Assembly (NCBI RefSeq): GCF_003719305.1
Contig: NZ_RARC01000001.1
Span: 1-64,000 of the forward strand
Direction: 5' to 3'
Source of the DNA: Mycolicibacterium stellerae
GTDB lineage: Bacteria > Actinomycetota > Actinomycetes > Mycobacteriales > Mycobacteriaceae
DNA length: 64,000 bases
Each line of letters starts with the position of its first letter. Position 1 is the first letter of the stretch. Below the pieces are notes generated by a model. That model ran no database searches. It saw only the letters and a program-made list of their open reading frames with translations, and was not told where the DNA came from. The position numbers and the translations under genes were made by a program. Shown piece by piece: positions 27,500 through 36,715 of this stretch.

Positions 27500-27823
27500 A
27501 TGCGCAAAAAGTGGACGCTCGCAGCTGCGATGGTGGGTGTGTTCGCCGCCATGACCGTGCCCGCAGGCATCGCGTCGGCCGAAGAGGACGCACAGGCAAC
27601 CATCAAGCGGCTGCAGGACGAGGGCTACACGGTCAACATCGATCGAAGCGGATCCGCGCCGATGAGCGAATGCGTGGTGACCAACGTGCGCAACCCCAAG
27701 TCGGTGCAGCAGTGGGTGCCCTACATCGGCCCCGGCCGCAACGGCTTCGGCGGCGACCGCGCGCTGGTGCTGGAAACTGTCAGCCAGTCGATTTCGGTGA
27801 CGCTGGACTGCAATCGCCGCTGA
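27500..27823 (+). CDS. Small secreted mycobacterial protein (paralogue of 39993)
   Basis: The 107-residue protein has a signal peptide (AAMVGVFAAMTVPAGIASA) and a mature part with IKRLQDEGYTVNIDRSGSAP, CVVTNVRNPK and a final VTLDC. The pattern 'L-x-x-x-G-aromatic/Val-V, GSAP, C-x-VTxVRNP, VxLDC' is shared with the 99-residue protein at 39993. Two Cys probably pair. GAGGAGAGG precedes the ATG, and a perfect hairpin terminator follows. Function unknown. Confidence 0.82.
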   Translation: MRKKWTLAAAMVGVFAAMTVPAGIASAEEDAQATIKRLQDEGYTVNIDRSGSAPMSECVVTNVRNPKSVQQWVPYIGPGRNGFGGDRALVLETVSQSISVTLDCNRR

Positions 27824-27848
27824 CGCGGTTCTCTTTTCAACGACGGGA

Positions 27849-27884
27849 GAAGGCCCGGCCGGTGGCGGTACCGGCCGGGCCTTC
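27849..27884. terminator. Bidirectional hairpin terminator
   Basis: GAAGGCCCGGCCGGT (27849-27863) pairs perfectly with ACCGGCCGGGCCTTC (27870-27884), followed by TTTAT. It lies between the convergent secreted-protein gene and dctA. Confidence 0.92.
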
Positions 27885-27898
27885 TTTATGTGCGCGCC

Positions 27899-29293
27899 CT
27901 ACGCCGGGGCAGGGACACGCTCCTGCGCCGGCTCTTCGGCACGCGACGAGTGGTCGTCGTCGACCATGGTCAGCTCGTCGAACGGATCCTCGCCCCGCAG
28001 CACGGTGTTGACCTTGGCCTTGTCGACGGTCTTGGTCCACGACCCGACGAGCAGGGTGGCGACGGCGTTGCCGGAGAAGTTCGTGACCGCGCGGGCCTCG
28101 GACATGAACCGGTCGATGCCGACGATCAGGCCGACGCCGTCCAGCAGATCGGGGCGGTGGCTCTGCAGACCGCCCGCCAAGGTGGCCAGGCCGGCACCGG
28201 TCACACCCGCGGCACCCTTGGAGGCGACGATCATGAACACCAGCAGGCCAATCTGCTCGCCGACCGACATCGGGCTGCCCATCGCATCGGCGATGAACAG
28301 GGACGCCATCGTCAGGTAGATCGCGGTGCCGTCCAGGTTGAACGAGTAGCCGGTCGGGACGACGACGCCGACGGTGCTGCGGTCCACACCCAGGTGCTCC
28401 ATCTTGGCGATCAGCCTCGGCAGCGCGGACTCCGACGACGACGTCGAGAAGATCAACAGGTACTCGCGGGCCAGGTAGCGCACCAGCTTGAAGATTGACA
28501 CCCCGGACACCACCCGCAGGATCGTGCCGAGCACACCGAAGACGAACAAGAGGCACGTGACGTAGAAGCCGAGCATCAGTGTCAGCAGTTGGGTGACCGC
28601 GGTCCAGCCGGTCTGTCCGACGACGTTGGCGATAGCGCCGAACGCGCCGATCGGCGCCAGCCACAGGATCATGACGAGGACCTTGAACACGAGCTTCTGC
28701 AGATGCTCGATGCCGCGCAGGATCGGCTCCCCCGCGCTGCCCATCGCCTGCAATGCGAATCCGACCAGAAGTGCGACGAAGAGCGCCTGCAGCACGCTGC
28801 CCGCCGTCAGCGCCGAGAACAGTGTGTCGGGAATGATGCCCTGGACGAAGTCCATCAGCCCGCCCGACTCGTGGGCTTTCTCGGCCAGCTCGGCGCCCTT
28901 GCCCGCGGCGGTCTCTGTGAGGTGCATGCCGCTGCCGGGGTGGATGATGTTGCCGACGACGAGGCCGATCGCGAGCGCGAACGTCGACATCACCAGGAAG
29001 TAGACGAAGGCCAGGCCGCCGACCTTGCCGACGGTGGCGGCTTTGCGCACCGATCCGATGCCGAGCACGATCGTGCAGAAGATCACCGGCGCGATCATCA
29101 TCTTGATCAGCGCGACGAACATCGTGCCGAGAACGCCGACGCTCTTGCCGACCTCGGGAGCGAGGATGCCGACCGCGATGCCGACGAGCACCGCAACGAT
29201 CACGGCGATGTAGAGCCAGTGCGTGCGGTCCTTTTTGCGGCGCGGCGGATCCGGGGGCTCGGATACCGGCGGTTGGCGGTCGATGACTGTCAT
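27899..29293 (-). CDS. dctA: C4-dicarboxylate:cation symporter DctA
   Basis: The 464-residue DAACS transporter imports succinate, fumarate and malate. About eight hydrophobic segments are seen, with the Ser-rich hairpin STSSSESALPRLI, the substrate region VPTGYSFNLDGTAIY and the late motif GIDRFMSEARAVTNFSGNAVA, all family hallmarks. ATG 29293 has GGAGG 10 bases upstream. It is divergent from a hydrolase/histidine kinase/response regulator operon of the DctB/CitA type. A CRP-like box lies 59 bases upstream. Confidence 0.94.
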   Translation of the reverse strand: MTVIDRQPPVSEPPDPPRRKKDRTHWLYIAVIVAVLVGIAVGILAPEVGKSVGVLGTMFVALIKMMIAPVIFCTIVLGIGSVRKAATVGKVGGLAFVYFLVMSTFALAIGLVVGNIIHPGSGMHLTETAAGKGAELAEKAHESGGLMDFVQGIIPDTLFSALTAGSVLQALFVALLVGFALQAMGSAGEPILRGIEHLQKLVFKVLVMILWLAPIGAFGAIANVVGQTGWTAVTQLLTLMLGFYVTCLLFVFGVLGTILRVVSGVSIFKLVRYLAREYLLIFSTSSSESALPRLIAKMEHLGVDRSTVGVVVPTGYSFNLDGTAIYLTMASLFIADAMGSPMSVGEQIGLLVFMIVASKGAAGVTGAGLATLAGGLQSHRPDLLDGVGLIVGIDRFMSEARAVTNFSGNAVATLLVGSWTKTVDKAKVNTVLRGEDPFDELTMVDDDHSSRAEEPAQERVPAPA

Positions 29294-29351
29294 GTGCGGG
29301 ATACCTCCAGGTCGACATCGAATGTGATGTGCAAGTAGGTTCGCCCAGTAC

Positions 29352-29365
29352 GTGAGCCAGGTCAC
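29352..29365. promoter_or_regulatory. CRP-type box between dctA and its regulator operon
   Basis: GTGAGCCAGGTCAC fits the mycobacterial CRP core GTGA-N6-TCAC exactly and extends to C...G on both sides. It lies 59 bases upstream of dctA and 38 bases upstream of the divergent hydrolase start. Confidence 0.6.
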
Positions 29366-29402
29366 GCTTAAGTTCATTACGTTCAGGGAGGGGGCGGACG
29401 GC

Positions 29403-30284
29403 ATGGCTGAGGTGGTGACGACCCCCGACGGTCGTCACCTCGCGTACCTCGAGGTCGGAGATCCGCACGGCCCGCTCGTTCTGCACAATCACGGCGGCCC
29501 GAGCAGCCGGCTCGAGGCGCGCCTGCTCGCCGGCTCAGCGTTGAAGAACGGCTTGCGCCTCGTCTGCGTGGACCGGCCGGGGATGGGACAGTCCAGTGCC
29601 AAGAAGGCTCACTCGTACGCGGGCTGGGCCGACGATCTGGTGACGGTCGCCGACGCGTTGGGGCAGCGGGAGTTCGGTGTAACGGGCTGGTCGGAGGGCG
29701 GGCCGTGGGCGCTGGCCGCGGCCGCCTACATCGATCCCGCGCGGCTACGCCACGTCAGCAGCATCGCACCGGGCAGCTATGGCGCATTCGGGGACAACTC
29801 TGCTGCGCTTTACCTTTCGAAGGTCGACGCGCTCGGGGGCACCCTCGCCCTGCACTTCACACTTGGCTTTCGGCTCATGTACGCCGCCCTTGGGTTGGCC
29901 GCGAAACGGTTCCGCACCAGCTTCTCCAAGCAGATTCGGCAGAGCGTCAACGATTACGACCGCGAGCTTCTGCTTCGGCCCGAGATCGGCGAGGGGTTCG
30001 CCGACTCATGTGCCGAATGCTTCGCCCACGGTTCCGGCGGCCTGGTGCGCGACGCCGAACTCCTTTACCGCCGTTGGGCTTTCGACGTCAAGCAGATAGA
30101 GCGGCCGGTCCATGTGTGGCAGGGGCTGGACGACCTTCTCGTCCCGGACCCGATCAATAAGGCCGTGGCCGACGCGATGCCGGGCGCGGTGTGGAATCCC
30201 GTCGAGGGCGCAGGCCATTTCCTGGCCGTGGGCGCAGGGGACGAGATATTCGCTCTCGCAGCCGAGGAATTGGGCGCGCCGTGA
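29403..30284 (+). CDS. Alpha/beta-hydrolase, first gene of the dct regulator operon
   Basis: The 293-residue hydrolase has HNHGGPSSR (oxyanion), GWSEGGPWALA as nucleophile elbow (Ser about residue 101), GLDDLLVPD acid and GAGHFLAV His. ATG 29403 (MAEVVTT) follows GGGAGGGGG. Its stop overlaps the histidine kinase GTG by 4 bases (GTGA), so it is translationally coupled to the two-component genes. A hydrolase placed inside a dicarboxylate-sensing operon is unusual; it might release a dicarboxylate or semialdehyde ester, but that is inference. Confidence 0.82.
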   Translation: MAEVVTTPDGRHLAYLEVGDPHGPLVLHNHGGPSSRLEARLLAGSALKNGLRLVCVDRPGMGQSSAKKAHSYAGWADDLVTVADALGQREFGVTGWSEGGPWALAAAAYIDPARLRHVSSIAPGSYGAFGDNSAALYLSKVDALGGTLALHFTLGFRLMYAALGLAAKRFRTSFSKQIRQSVNDYDRELLLRPEIGEGFADSCAECFAHGSGGLVRDAELLYRRWAFDVKQIERPVHVWQGLDDLLVPDPINKAVADAMPGAVWNPVEGAGHFLAVGAGDEIFALAAEELGAP

Positions 30285-31861
30285 CCAGGTGGTGGCGCCG
30301 TCGTTCGGGCCGCTCGCGGCCGTGGCCACTGGCGACGCAGGCGATCGCGCTGCAGATCCTGGTGATCGCGGTCGTAGTGGCGGCAGGCAGCGGGTTGGCG
30401 CTGTTGGATGCCCGCCGAGACGGTGATGCCGCCGCACGCCAACAGGTGGTCGCGATCGCGACGGCGCTGGCCGACTCGCCGTCGACTGCCGCGGCGATCG
30501 AATCCGGAAGGGCCACCGAGATTTTGCAGCCCGTCACCGAGGCGGTGCGCTCCCACACCGACATCGCCTTCATCACGATCATGTCGCCGGACGGGACCCG
30601 CTTCACCCACACCGACCCCAAGCAGATCGGCGGCCACTACCTCGGAACCATCGAGCCTGCTCTTCGCGGTGAGACATTCACCGAGGTGTACACGGGCACA
30701 CTCGGCCCGTCCATCCGCACCATCGTGCCGGTGCGCGACGGCTCAGGCGGGATCGTCGGCCTGGTGGCGGCGGGCATCACACAGCAGACCCTCGCGCAGC
30801 GCTGGCGATCGCAATGGCTGACGATCGCCGCGGTCAGCGTTGGGGCACTGGCGATTTCGTTGCTCGGCGTGTGGGCGATCCGACGACGGCTGCTGCGCCA
30901 GACCCACGGGCTGCGGCCCGACGAGCTGCGGGTGATGTACGAGCACCACGACGCGATCCTGCATTCGGTGTCCGAGGGCCTGATCGTGCTCGACCGCAGC
31001 GGGGTGGCACTGGTCAATGACGAGGCACGACGGCTGCTCGGCCTGCATCCGGGCCCCGTCTCCCGGGCGGATCTACCCGAGTTCCTGCAGACCTACAACC
31101 CTGGCGCCCGCGACGAGGTCCACGTCACCGACGAACGGGTGCTGGTGGTCAACCGCTCCCAGGTGGACAACCGGTCTCATGACTCGGAGGTCGTCACCAT
31201 CCGCGATCGCACCGAACTGCAAGGGGCACTGGGCGAGCTCAGCTCGCTGCAGGTGCTGACGGACTCTCTGCGCTCGCAGGCACACGAGGCCGCCAACAAA
31301 CTGCATACGGTGATCACCATGGTCGAGATGGGCCGTGACGACGAAGCGGTCAAGTTCGCGACCAATGAGCTCGAACTGTCGCAGCGCCTAGTGGACCGGC
31401 TCTCCAACGACGTCGGCGAACCCACGCTGGTCGCACTGCTTCTCGGCAAGACCGCGCAGGCCGATGAGCGCGGAATCGAATTGTCGGTCACCGAGGACAC
31501 CCATCTGCCGTCGAACAGCGACGGCGTACCACTGTCGGGTCAGGAGATGGTCACCGTGCTGGGCAACCTGATTGACAACGCCATGGACGCGTGCGATCGC
31601 GAAGACCCGTGGGTCGAGGTCACCGTCAGCCAGGACGACCACACTCTGCTCATCCGGGTGGCAGACAGCGGCCCCGGCATGGACGCCGCCACCTTCGAGA
31701 AGGCCATGCAGCGCGGCTACTCGACCAAGTCCGGCACCGACGCCGAACAACACGGCCTCGGGCTGGCGCTCGTCGCGCAGGTCGTCAAGCGCCACAACGG
31801 AACCCTTTCCGCCGACGTGACGTACGGGTCGGTTGTGACGGTGACGGTGAGCGGCTCGTGA
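30281..31861 (+). CDS. CitA/DcuS-family sensor histidine kinase
   Basis: The 526-residue kinase has a membrane helix near residues 23-43, a periplasmic PAS-like (PDC) domain (about 45-170, with SHTDIAFITIMSPDGTR and THTDPKQIGGHY, characteristic of citrate/C4-dicarboxylate sensors), a second helix (about 182-202), a cytosolic PAS (about 215-310), then SLRSQAHEAANKLH with the phospho-accepting His, N-box GNLIDNAMDA and ATP lid DSGPGM/GLGLAL. It is coupled by GTGA overlaps to the hydrolase upstream and regulator downstream, and probably controls dctA. Confidence 0.9.
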   Translation: MTRWWRRRSGRSRPWPLATQAIALQILVIAVVVAAGSGLALLDARRDGDAAARQQVVAIATALADSPSTAAAIESGRATEILQPVTEAVRSHTDIAFITIMSPDGTRFTHTDPKQIGGHYLGTIEPALRGETFTEVYTGTLGPSIRTIVPVRDGSGGIVGLVAAGITQQTLAQRWRSQWLTIAAVSVGALAISLLGVWAIRRRLLRQTHGLRPDELRVMYEHHDAILHSVSEGLIVLDRSGVALVNDEARRLLGLHPGPVSRADLPEFLQTYNPGARDEVHVTDERVLVVNRSQVDNRSHDSEVVTIRDRTELQGALGELSSLQVLTDSLRSQAHEAANKLHTVITMVEMGRDDEAVKFATNELELSQRLVDRLSNDVGEPTLVALLLGKTAQADERGIELSVTEDTHLPSNSDGVPLSGQEMVTVLGNLIDNAMDACDREDPWVEVTVSQDDHTLLIRVADSGPGMDAATFEKAMQRGYSTKSGTDAEQHGLGLALVAQVVKRHNGTLSADVTYGSVVTVTVSGS

Positions 31862-32547
31862 TCAGCGTGTTGATCGTCGAGGACGAACCGTTGATCGCCG
31901 AGGCGCATCAGGCGTACCTGCAACGGCTGGAAGGCTTCACGGTGACGGCCGTCGCCCACACCGCCCGCGAGGCGATGCGTGCGGCCGGTGAAGCGGCGGC
32001 GAACGAGATCCCGATCGACCTGGTGCTGCTCGATATCGGACTCCCCGACGCCAGCGGTATCGCGCTGGCATCTGGTCTGTCGGGTCTGCGGCCCGCACCG
32101 GACATCATCGCCATCACGTCGGAGCGCGACCTGGAGATGGTCCGCGCCGCGGTCGGCCACGGCGCGCTGGCGTATCTGCTCAAGCCCTTCACGTTCGCGG
32201 CGTTCCGCGACCGACTGGAGCGCTACCAACGCTACCGGGAGGCCCTGCCCGCGGGCACCGACGCCGCCAGCCAGGCCGAGGTTGACCGTGCGCTTGCCGA
32301 ATTACGGGTGACCGGCGGTCGATCCGCAGCCCCGAAGGGTGCGGCCGCCGGCACCAACGACGAGATCGCCCGTGCGGTAAGGGATTCCGCCGATGGGATC
32401 ACCGCCGACGCGGTCGCCAAGCAGGTCGGCGTTTCCCGGGTGACGGCGTGGCGCTACCTCGAGCGCCTCGCCGACGAAGGGACCGTGACCCGGCACACCG
32501 ACTACGGCAAGGCAGGCAGGCCGAAGACCCGATACCAGTGGCGCTGA
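31858..32547 (+). CDS. CitB/DcuR-family response regulator
   Basis: The 229-residue protein has a receiver domain with VEDEPL, phospho-acceptor Asp in LLDIGLPDASG (about residue 58), Thr in IAITSERD and Lys in YLLKPF. The carboxyl end is an HTH of the CitB type (SADGITADAVAKQVGVSRVTAWRYLERL). GTG 31858 overlaps the kinase stop by 4 bases. The divergent dctA gene is the likely target. Confidence 0.92.
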   Translation: MISVLIVEDEPLIAEAHQAYLQRLEGFTVTAVAHTAREAMRAAGEAAANEIPIDLVLLDIGLPDASGIALASGLSGLRPAPDIIAITSERDLEMVRAAVGHGALAYLLKPFTFAAFRDRLERYQRYREALPAGTDAASQAEVDRALAELRVTGGRSAAPKGAAAGTNDEIARAVRDSADGITADAVAKQVGVSRVTAWRYLERLADEGTVTRHTDYGKAGRPKTRYQWR

Positions 32548-32554
32548 GGACTGA

Positions 32555-33631
32555 CTAGACGCCTGCCGGCTCGAGCTTGCGAAGCCCGGGGATCGTGCTC
32601 AGGTTCATCGCCATCAACTCGGCCTCGAGTTCGGCGGAGTCGACGGCGACGGACATCACCGTGATGGCACCCGCGTGGTCAGCGATGTACAGCCGACGGC
32701 TGTCCGGGCTGACCGCGACGCATGACGGTTCCTCGGTCACGGTCAGCGTGTCGACGACCGAATTGGTCTCGGTGCACAGCACGGCGACGTGCTCGTAGTC
32801 GGCGATGTAGAGGCGGTTCCCGTCGGAGCTCAGCGCCATCTGCATGGGTGCGCCGCCGATACCGACCTTGGCGGTGACCTCGTTGATCGCGGTGTCGATG
32901 ATGTCGACCGAGCCGCCCCAGTGGGTGTCGAAGCCTGCGACGTAGACCAGAGCGCCGTCATGGCTCAGCGCGACGTCCCTGATCGGTGCCGCAACGGGGA
33001 CCTCCCGGATGACGCGACCCTTGGCCGCATCGACGACCAGCAGCTTGCCGCTGTCGGCGTCGGAGGTGCCGACGTAGACGAAGCGGCCGTTGGGGCTGAC
33101 CCGCACGGCGTCCACCGTGCGGCCGACACCGTAGGCGATGTCGATGGTCTGGATTCGGCCGAAGGTGTTGATCACGGCGAGGCCGATGACGTCCTCTCCG
33201 GCCTGGCCGACGAAGATCCGAGTGCCGTCCGGGCTGACCGCTACATTCGTCGCGGTGCCCGCTACGGGGTGGTTGGCGATGACTCGCTTGTGCTCGGTGT
33301 CGATGACTGCGACCGAGTCGTATTTGTGCCCCGAGATCGTCACGTAGGCGCGCCGATCGCCTGCGACCACCATGTGCGGCTCAACGACGGGCATGTCGAT
33401 GTCGGCCTCGACGGTCATGGCGTACGCGTCGATGACAGAGACGCTGCCGTCGCCGTAGTGGGTCGCGACGATCGTGGTGCCGTCGGGGCTGACGGCGAGG
33501 TCAGCGATCGGGCCGCGGTCGACGTCGACCGTGCCGAGAACGACGAAGTCCTGCTCGACGGCCGTCGCCTCGGTCGCGTTCGCGTTCGTGCTGACAGTGT
33601 TCTTATGCATGACGGTATTTGCCCTGTTCAT
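32555..33631 (-). CDS. YncE/YVTN-type seven-bladed beta-propeller protein
   Basis: The 358-residue protein consists of repeats with the pattern VSPDGTxIxV...VIDT, about 40-45 residues each: LAVSPDGTTIVA, VAVSPDGTRIFVG, VRVSPNGRFVYVG, VALSHDGALVYVA, MALSSDGNRLYIA and VAVSPDSRRLYIA. There is no clear signal peptide. It resembles Rv1057 of M. tuberculosis in type and neighbourhood (close to Rv1056/Rv1058-like genes); Rv1057 is under stress two-component control. It converges on the response regulator gene (7-base gap). Binding partner unknown. Confidence 0.85.
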   Translation of the reverse strand: MNRANTVMHKNTVSTNANATEATAVEQDFVVLGTVDVDRGPIADLAVSPDGTTIVATHYGDGSVSVIDAYAMTVEADIDMPVVEPHMVVAGDRRAYVTISGHKYDSVAVIDTEHKRVIANHPVAGTATNVAVSPDGTRIFVGQAGEDVIGLAVINTFGRIQTIDIAYGVGRTVDAVRVSPNGRFVYVGTSDADSGKLLVVDAAKGRVIREVPVAAPIRDVALSHDGALVYVAGFDTHWGGSVDIIDTAINEVTAKVGIGGAPMQMALSSDGNRLYIADYEHVAVLCTETNSVVDTLTVTEEPSCVAVSPDSRRLYIADHAGAITVMSVAVDSAELEAELMAMNLSTIPGLRKLEPAGV

Positions 33632-34168
33632 CGGTGCTTGTGCCGGTTGTGGCTACGTCCGGCGATGACATATGTCTTACTGCGCTTGGTCAGCGCAGGT
33701 CTTGTTCGAGTGTAGCGACGAAAATTCGCCCACCGAGAAACGTTGTCGGCATATTGTCGCCGACTCCTTATCTGTCTCAGGCGACGCTTAGAAATCTATT
33801 CGTTATGAATTCGTTATCCCGCTCTGGCAAGCAGAGAAGCATTGTTTGAAGTGCTGATACGCGTGACGGGCAACCGCCAAATACCAATGTGACGAATGAG
33901 GTCCAACAGCCGATTCTTACTTTTTATCGGAAAAGTGAGATACAGAACACACCGCGACACTTCAGCAAACTCGTGTCGGGCCTCGCCGCAGGCGTCGGGG
34001 GGTCCCCCGGCGGTCCCGTCGGCGACCCTCCAGCCGTCGGTGGGGCCGGTCGGGCGTTCGCTGGAGACGCACGGATGCGACAAATGAATCTCCTGATTCG
34101 GGGCACGGGCGCGCGTCCGGCAGTGAAGTATCGAACCCGCGGACCGCAACGCCACCCGAGAGGAACAC
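33632..34168. other. 537-bp noncoding region, relatively AT-rich
   Basis: This region between divergent propeller and lipoprotein genes has lower GC in 33720-33960 than its surroundings and no ORF with codon bias. It probably holds both promoters. A GC-rich symmetrical stretch (GGGGGGTCCCCC) lies near 34000. I see no RNA gene or clear operator. Confidence 0.5.
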
Positions 34169-34708
34169 ATGAATCGCCGTCTCGGCATTCTCATCATCGC
34201 GATCCTGGCCTTGGCCGGCTGTAGCCGCGATGCGTCGCCGCCCGCCGCACAGTCCACCCCGCCGACAGAAGCCACGTCATCTGCCGTCGCGCAGAGTCCG
34301 ACCGGTGAGGGCGGTCCGACGGGTGAGGGCGGCAACATCCCCGATCCCTGCGCCTTGCTGAGTGAAGCCGACGTCACCACCCTCACCGGTCGCGACGTCA
34401 CCCAGATCGACAAGGACGGCGCAGACGCGACCGCATCGACCCGTTACTGCCAGTGGCAACAGCCCTCGGGGCAACTCGCGGTATTCCTGTCACGCGCGAC
34501 GAGCGACGACTTCGCGGTCGCCCGGGCGGACTCGCCGTCGATTCCGGGAATCGGCGACGACGCCTACTGGCGGGACGGCCACCTGTATGTACTCATCGGC
34601 GGCGCCCAACTTGACGTGTATGCGCGCGGAGGCGACGATCAGCAGAGCCAGGCCGAGGCGGAAAAGGTTGCGGGAGCGCTCATTCCGAGAGTGCCTGCCT
34701 TCTCCTGA
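34169..34708 (+). CDS. Lipoprotein with DUF3558-like domain
   Basis: The 179-residue exported lipoprotein has signal peptide and lipobox LALAGC (Cys about 17), a low-complexity linker with two GPTGEGG copies, then a DUF3558-like domain: DPCALLSEADVTTLTG, TRYCQWQQPSG and a late AEKVAGALI helix. The two mature-domain Cys probably pair. GAGAGG is 7 bases before the ATG. Function of this mycobacterial lipoprotein family is unknown. Confidence 0.83.
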   Translation: MNRRLGILIIAILALAGCSRDASPPAAQSTPPTEATSSAVAQSPTGEGGPTGEGGNIPDPCALLSEADVTTLTGRDVTQIDKDGADATASTRYCQWQQPSGQLAVFLSRATSDDFAVARADSPSIPGIGDDAYWRDGHLYVLIGGAQLDVYARGGDDQQSQAEAEKVAGALIPRVPAFS

Positions 34709-34720
34709 TCTGCCGTCCAC

Positions 34721-36511
34721 TCAGAACGGCAGCCGGATGCCCCCGAGGATCCCGGCGATGTTCGGCAGGGGTGGTGGTGGCGGCAGCGCAGGCATCACAG
34801 GCGGTGGCGGCAATGCGGGCAACTGTGGAGGCGGAGCCGCGGGCAGAGCGGGCAACTCCGGTAATACCGGCGCCTGCACGGGCGGAGCCACCGGCGCCGC
34901 CGGGATCTCGGGTGCGACGAACGCCGGGGCCGGTATGGCGTCAGGTTTCGGCATGTTCAGGATCGGTGCCTGTGCGGGCGGATCGATCTTCGGCGGCACG
35001 ATCTTCGGCAGGATGTCAGTCCGCGGCAGGTCGGCTTTGGGCATGTCAGCCGGCTTGGGCAGGTCGACGGGAGCCGGCTTCGGCAGGTCCAGCGGTGCCG
35101 GCTTGGGCAGGTCCAGCGGTGCGGGCGTCGGCACGTCCACCGGTGCGGGTTTCGGCGAATCGGCCGTTACTGGATTCGCCAGCGGGGCCGGCTTCCACCA
35201 TCCCGGTGTCATTCCGGCAACCGGAGTGGCCGGAGCCGCCTTGTCCATCGCGGGCGCCGGTGCGGTGATCGACGGTGTGGTTGCTGCAGGCACCGGCGGC
35301 GGCAACGGTCCCGGTCCTGCCGCCGGTTGCGCGGGTAGCGCCGGGCCCTGTTGTGGTGCGGCGAGGGTCTGTGCGTTCGGCACGGAGGCCGCCGGTTGCG
35401 GGGTGGCCAGCGGCGCGCCGGTGGAGTCGAACGAACCGGCGTTGACCGGCGGGCCGCCGACGCCGTACGGGCTGCGCTGGTCTATCGGAGCCGTGCCGAA
35501 TGGCCGGATGTTGGCGGCCTCTTGGGCGCCGTCGTCCATGCCGGTCGGGATCGCGACAATGAAGTTCATCCCGGTCTGCACCGGGTTCGGGAAGTACAAG
35601 ATGCTCGCCTGGGTCGGCGCGCCAGGGCTGATCGTCCGGTCGTAACCGGCTTCCACCAGCACCCGCGTCGGCGCATCCAGCATCGTCACCACCGGACTCG
35701 GCACCCCCGCCTGGTCGAGCGGCATCAGCAGGGGCAGGTGACGACTGGGAATCAAGTAGTAGTCGGTGTCCCCGTACGAGCCCTGGTAGAGCGCGTCGCC
35801 AAGGCCGACGCTCTGATAGTCGCCGTGCACATAGTGGATGCCCGCGATGGCATTCGCGGTGGAGAGCGGGTTGAGCGGGTTGTTGGGGAAATCGGAGTAG
35901 CCGTCGTACTGCCGGGTGATGTCGACGGTCTTGAAATCGGTGTCGGTGGGGGTGGCGCCGTCGAAGGTGACCCCGAGGATGGGGATGTTGAGGCCTTCGA
36001 AGCGCTCGAGGATGCCGCCGTTTGGCCGGTTCGGGTTGCCGATCAAGACGAACGACACCGGCAGCGTCGAGCCTGCGGCGGCGAGATTGCCCTTCTGAAT
36101 CGACGCGATTCGCGCGCTTTGCGAATAGCCGAACACGACGAGCGCCTCGCCCGCGGGTTGTGCGTTGATCGCCTGATCGAGGTTGGTCACGCCCTGCCCG
36201 ACCGACTGATCGAATGGCATCGCGCCTGACACCGGCATGAATTGCTCGGGTGTGCTGACCGCAGTTGGTGTGCACGAGCCGGCGCCGCAGAATCCGGTCA
36301 GCACGATGTAGTCGTTGTTGGCGTCGGCGGTGTAGCCGTTGATGAACTCCTGGCTGTCCTGCGGCGTGCTCAGCGGATGCCCGGTGCCACCCATGATCAA
36401 CGCGGTCGCGGTGAGCGCGACCAGCGCCGTCATGGTCTGCACGCCCGCAAGCACGACCGTGGACGCGATCGACAGCACGACGACACCAACGGAATAGAAG
36501 ACACGGCGCAC
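34721..36511 (-). CDS. PE-PPE-domain hydrolase with proline-rich tail
   Basis: The 596-residue protein starts at GTG 36511 with a hydrophobic signal/anchor. The PE-PPE domain (about residues 45-290) has an alpha/beta-hydrolase fold with nucleophile elbow FGYSQSA (about residue 149) and a late His in GIHYVHGDYQ. There is no PE or PPE amino-terminal domain, so it is not an ESX-type PE/PPE protein. The last 240 residues are Pro/Ala-rich, with repeats such as PAPLDLPKPAPVDLPKP, fitting a cell-wall-spanning tail. It is probably an exported esterase acting on envelope lipids. Confidence 0.83.
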   Translation of the reverse strand: MRRVFYSVGVVVLSIASTVVLAGVQTMTALVALTATALIMGGTGHPLSTPQDSQEFINGYTADANNDYIVLTGFCGAGSCTPTAVSTPEQFMPVSGAMPFDQSVGQGVTNLDQAINAQPAGEALVVFGYSQSARIASIQKGNLAAAGSTLPVSFVLIGNPNRPNGGILERFEGLNIPILGVTFDGATPTDTDFKTVDITRQYDGYSDFPNNPLNPLSTANAIAGIHYVHGDYQSVGLGDALYQGSYGDTDYYLIPSRHLPLLMPLDQAGVPSPVVTMLDAPTRVLVEAGYDRTISPGAPTQASILYFPNPVQTGMNFIVAIPTGMDDGAQEAANIRPFGTAPIDQRSPYGVGGPPVNAGSFDSTGAPLATPQPAASVPNAQTLAAPQQGPALPAQPAAGPGPLPPPVPAATTPSITAPAPAMDKAAPATPVAGMTPGWWKPAPLANPVTADSPKPAPVDVPTPAPLDLPKPAPLDLPKPAPVDLPKPADMPKADLPRTDILPKIVPPKIDPPAQAPILNMPKPDAIPAPAFVAPEIPAAPVAPPVQAPVLPELPALPAAPPPQLPALPPPPVMPALPPPPPLPNIAGILGGIRLPF

Positions 36512-36715
36512 GGCAAGCCCCCAGAGCCAGTTATTGCGTTTGGACGTCCCCGTAGCGCCGAGCCACCCGCATGTGGCTCAAGTGAATTCTGCGACTCATT
36601 TGGTTTGCTCGCAACCATTTGCCCAAATTCACCGGTCGGCACATCGACCCGTGGATGCCCCGAACGGCAGTGCCTCTCGCCGGCTTTCGCTAGTTTCGGC
36701 GTCGTGGCCGACCTC

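Noticed and set aside
33889..34224. 111-codon ORF in the propeller-lipoprotein spacer
   Set aside because: Overlaps the lipoprotein start in another frame, with low-complexity Gly/Pro/Arg translation and no ribosome site.
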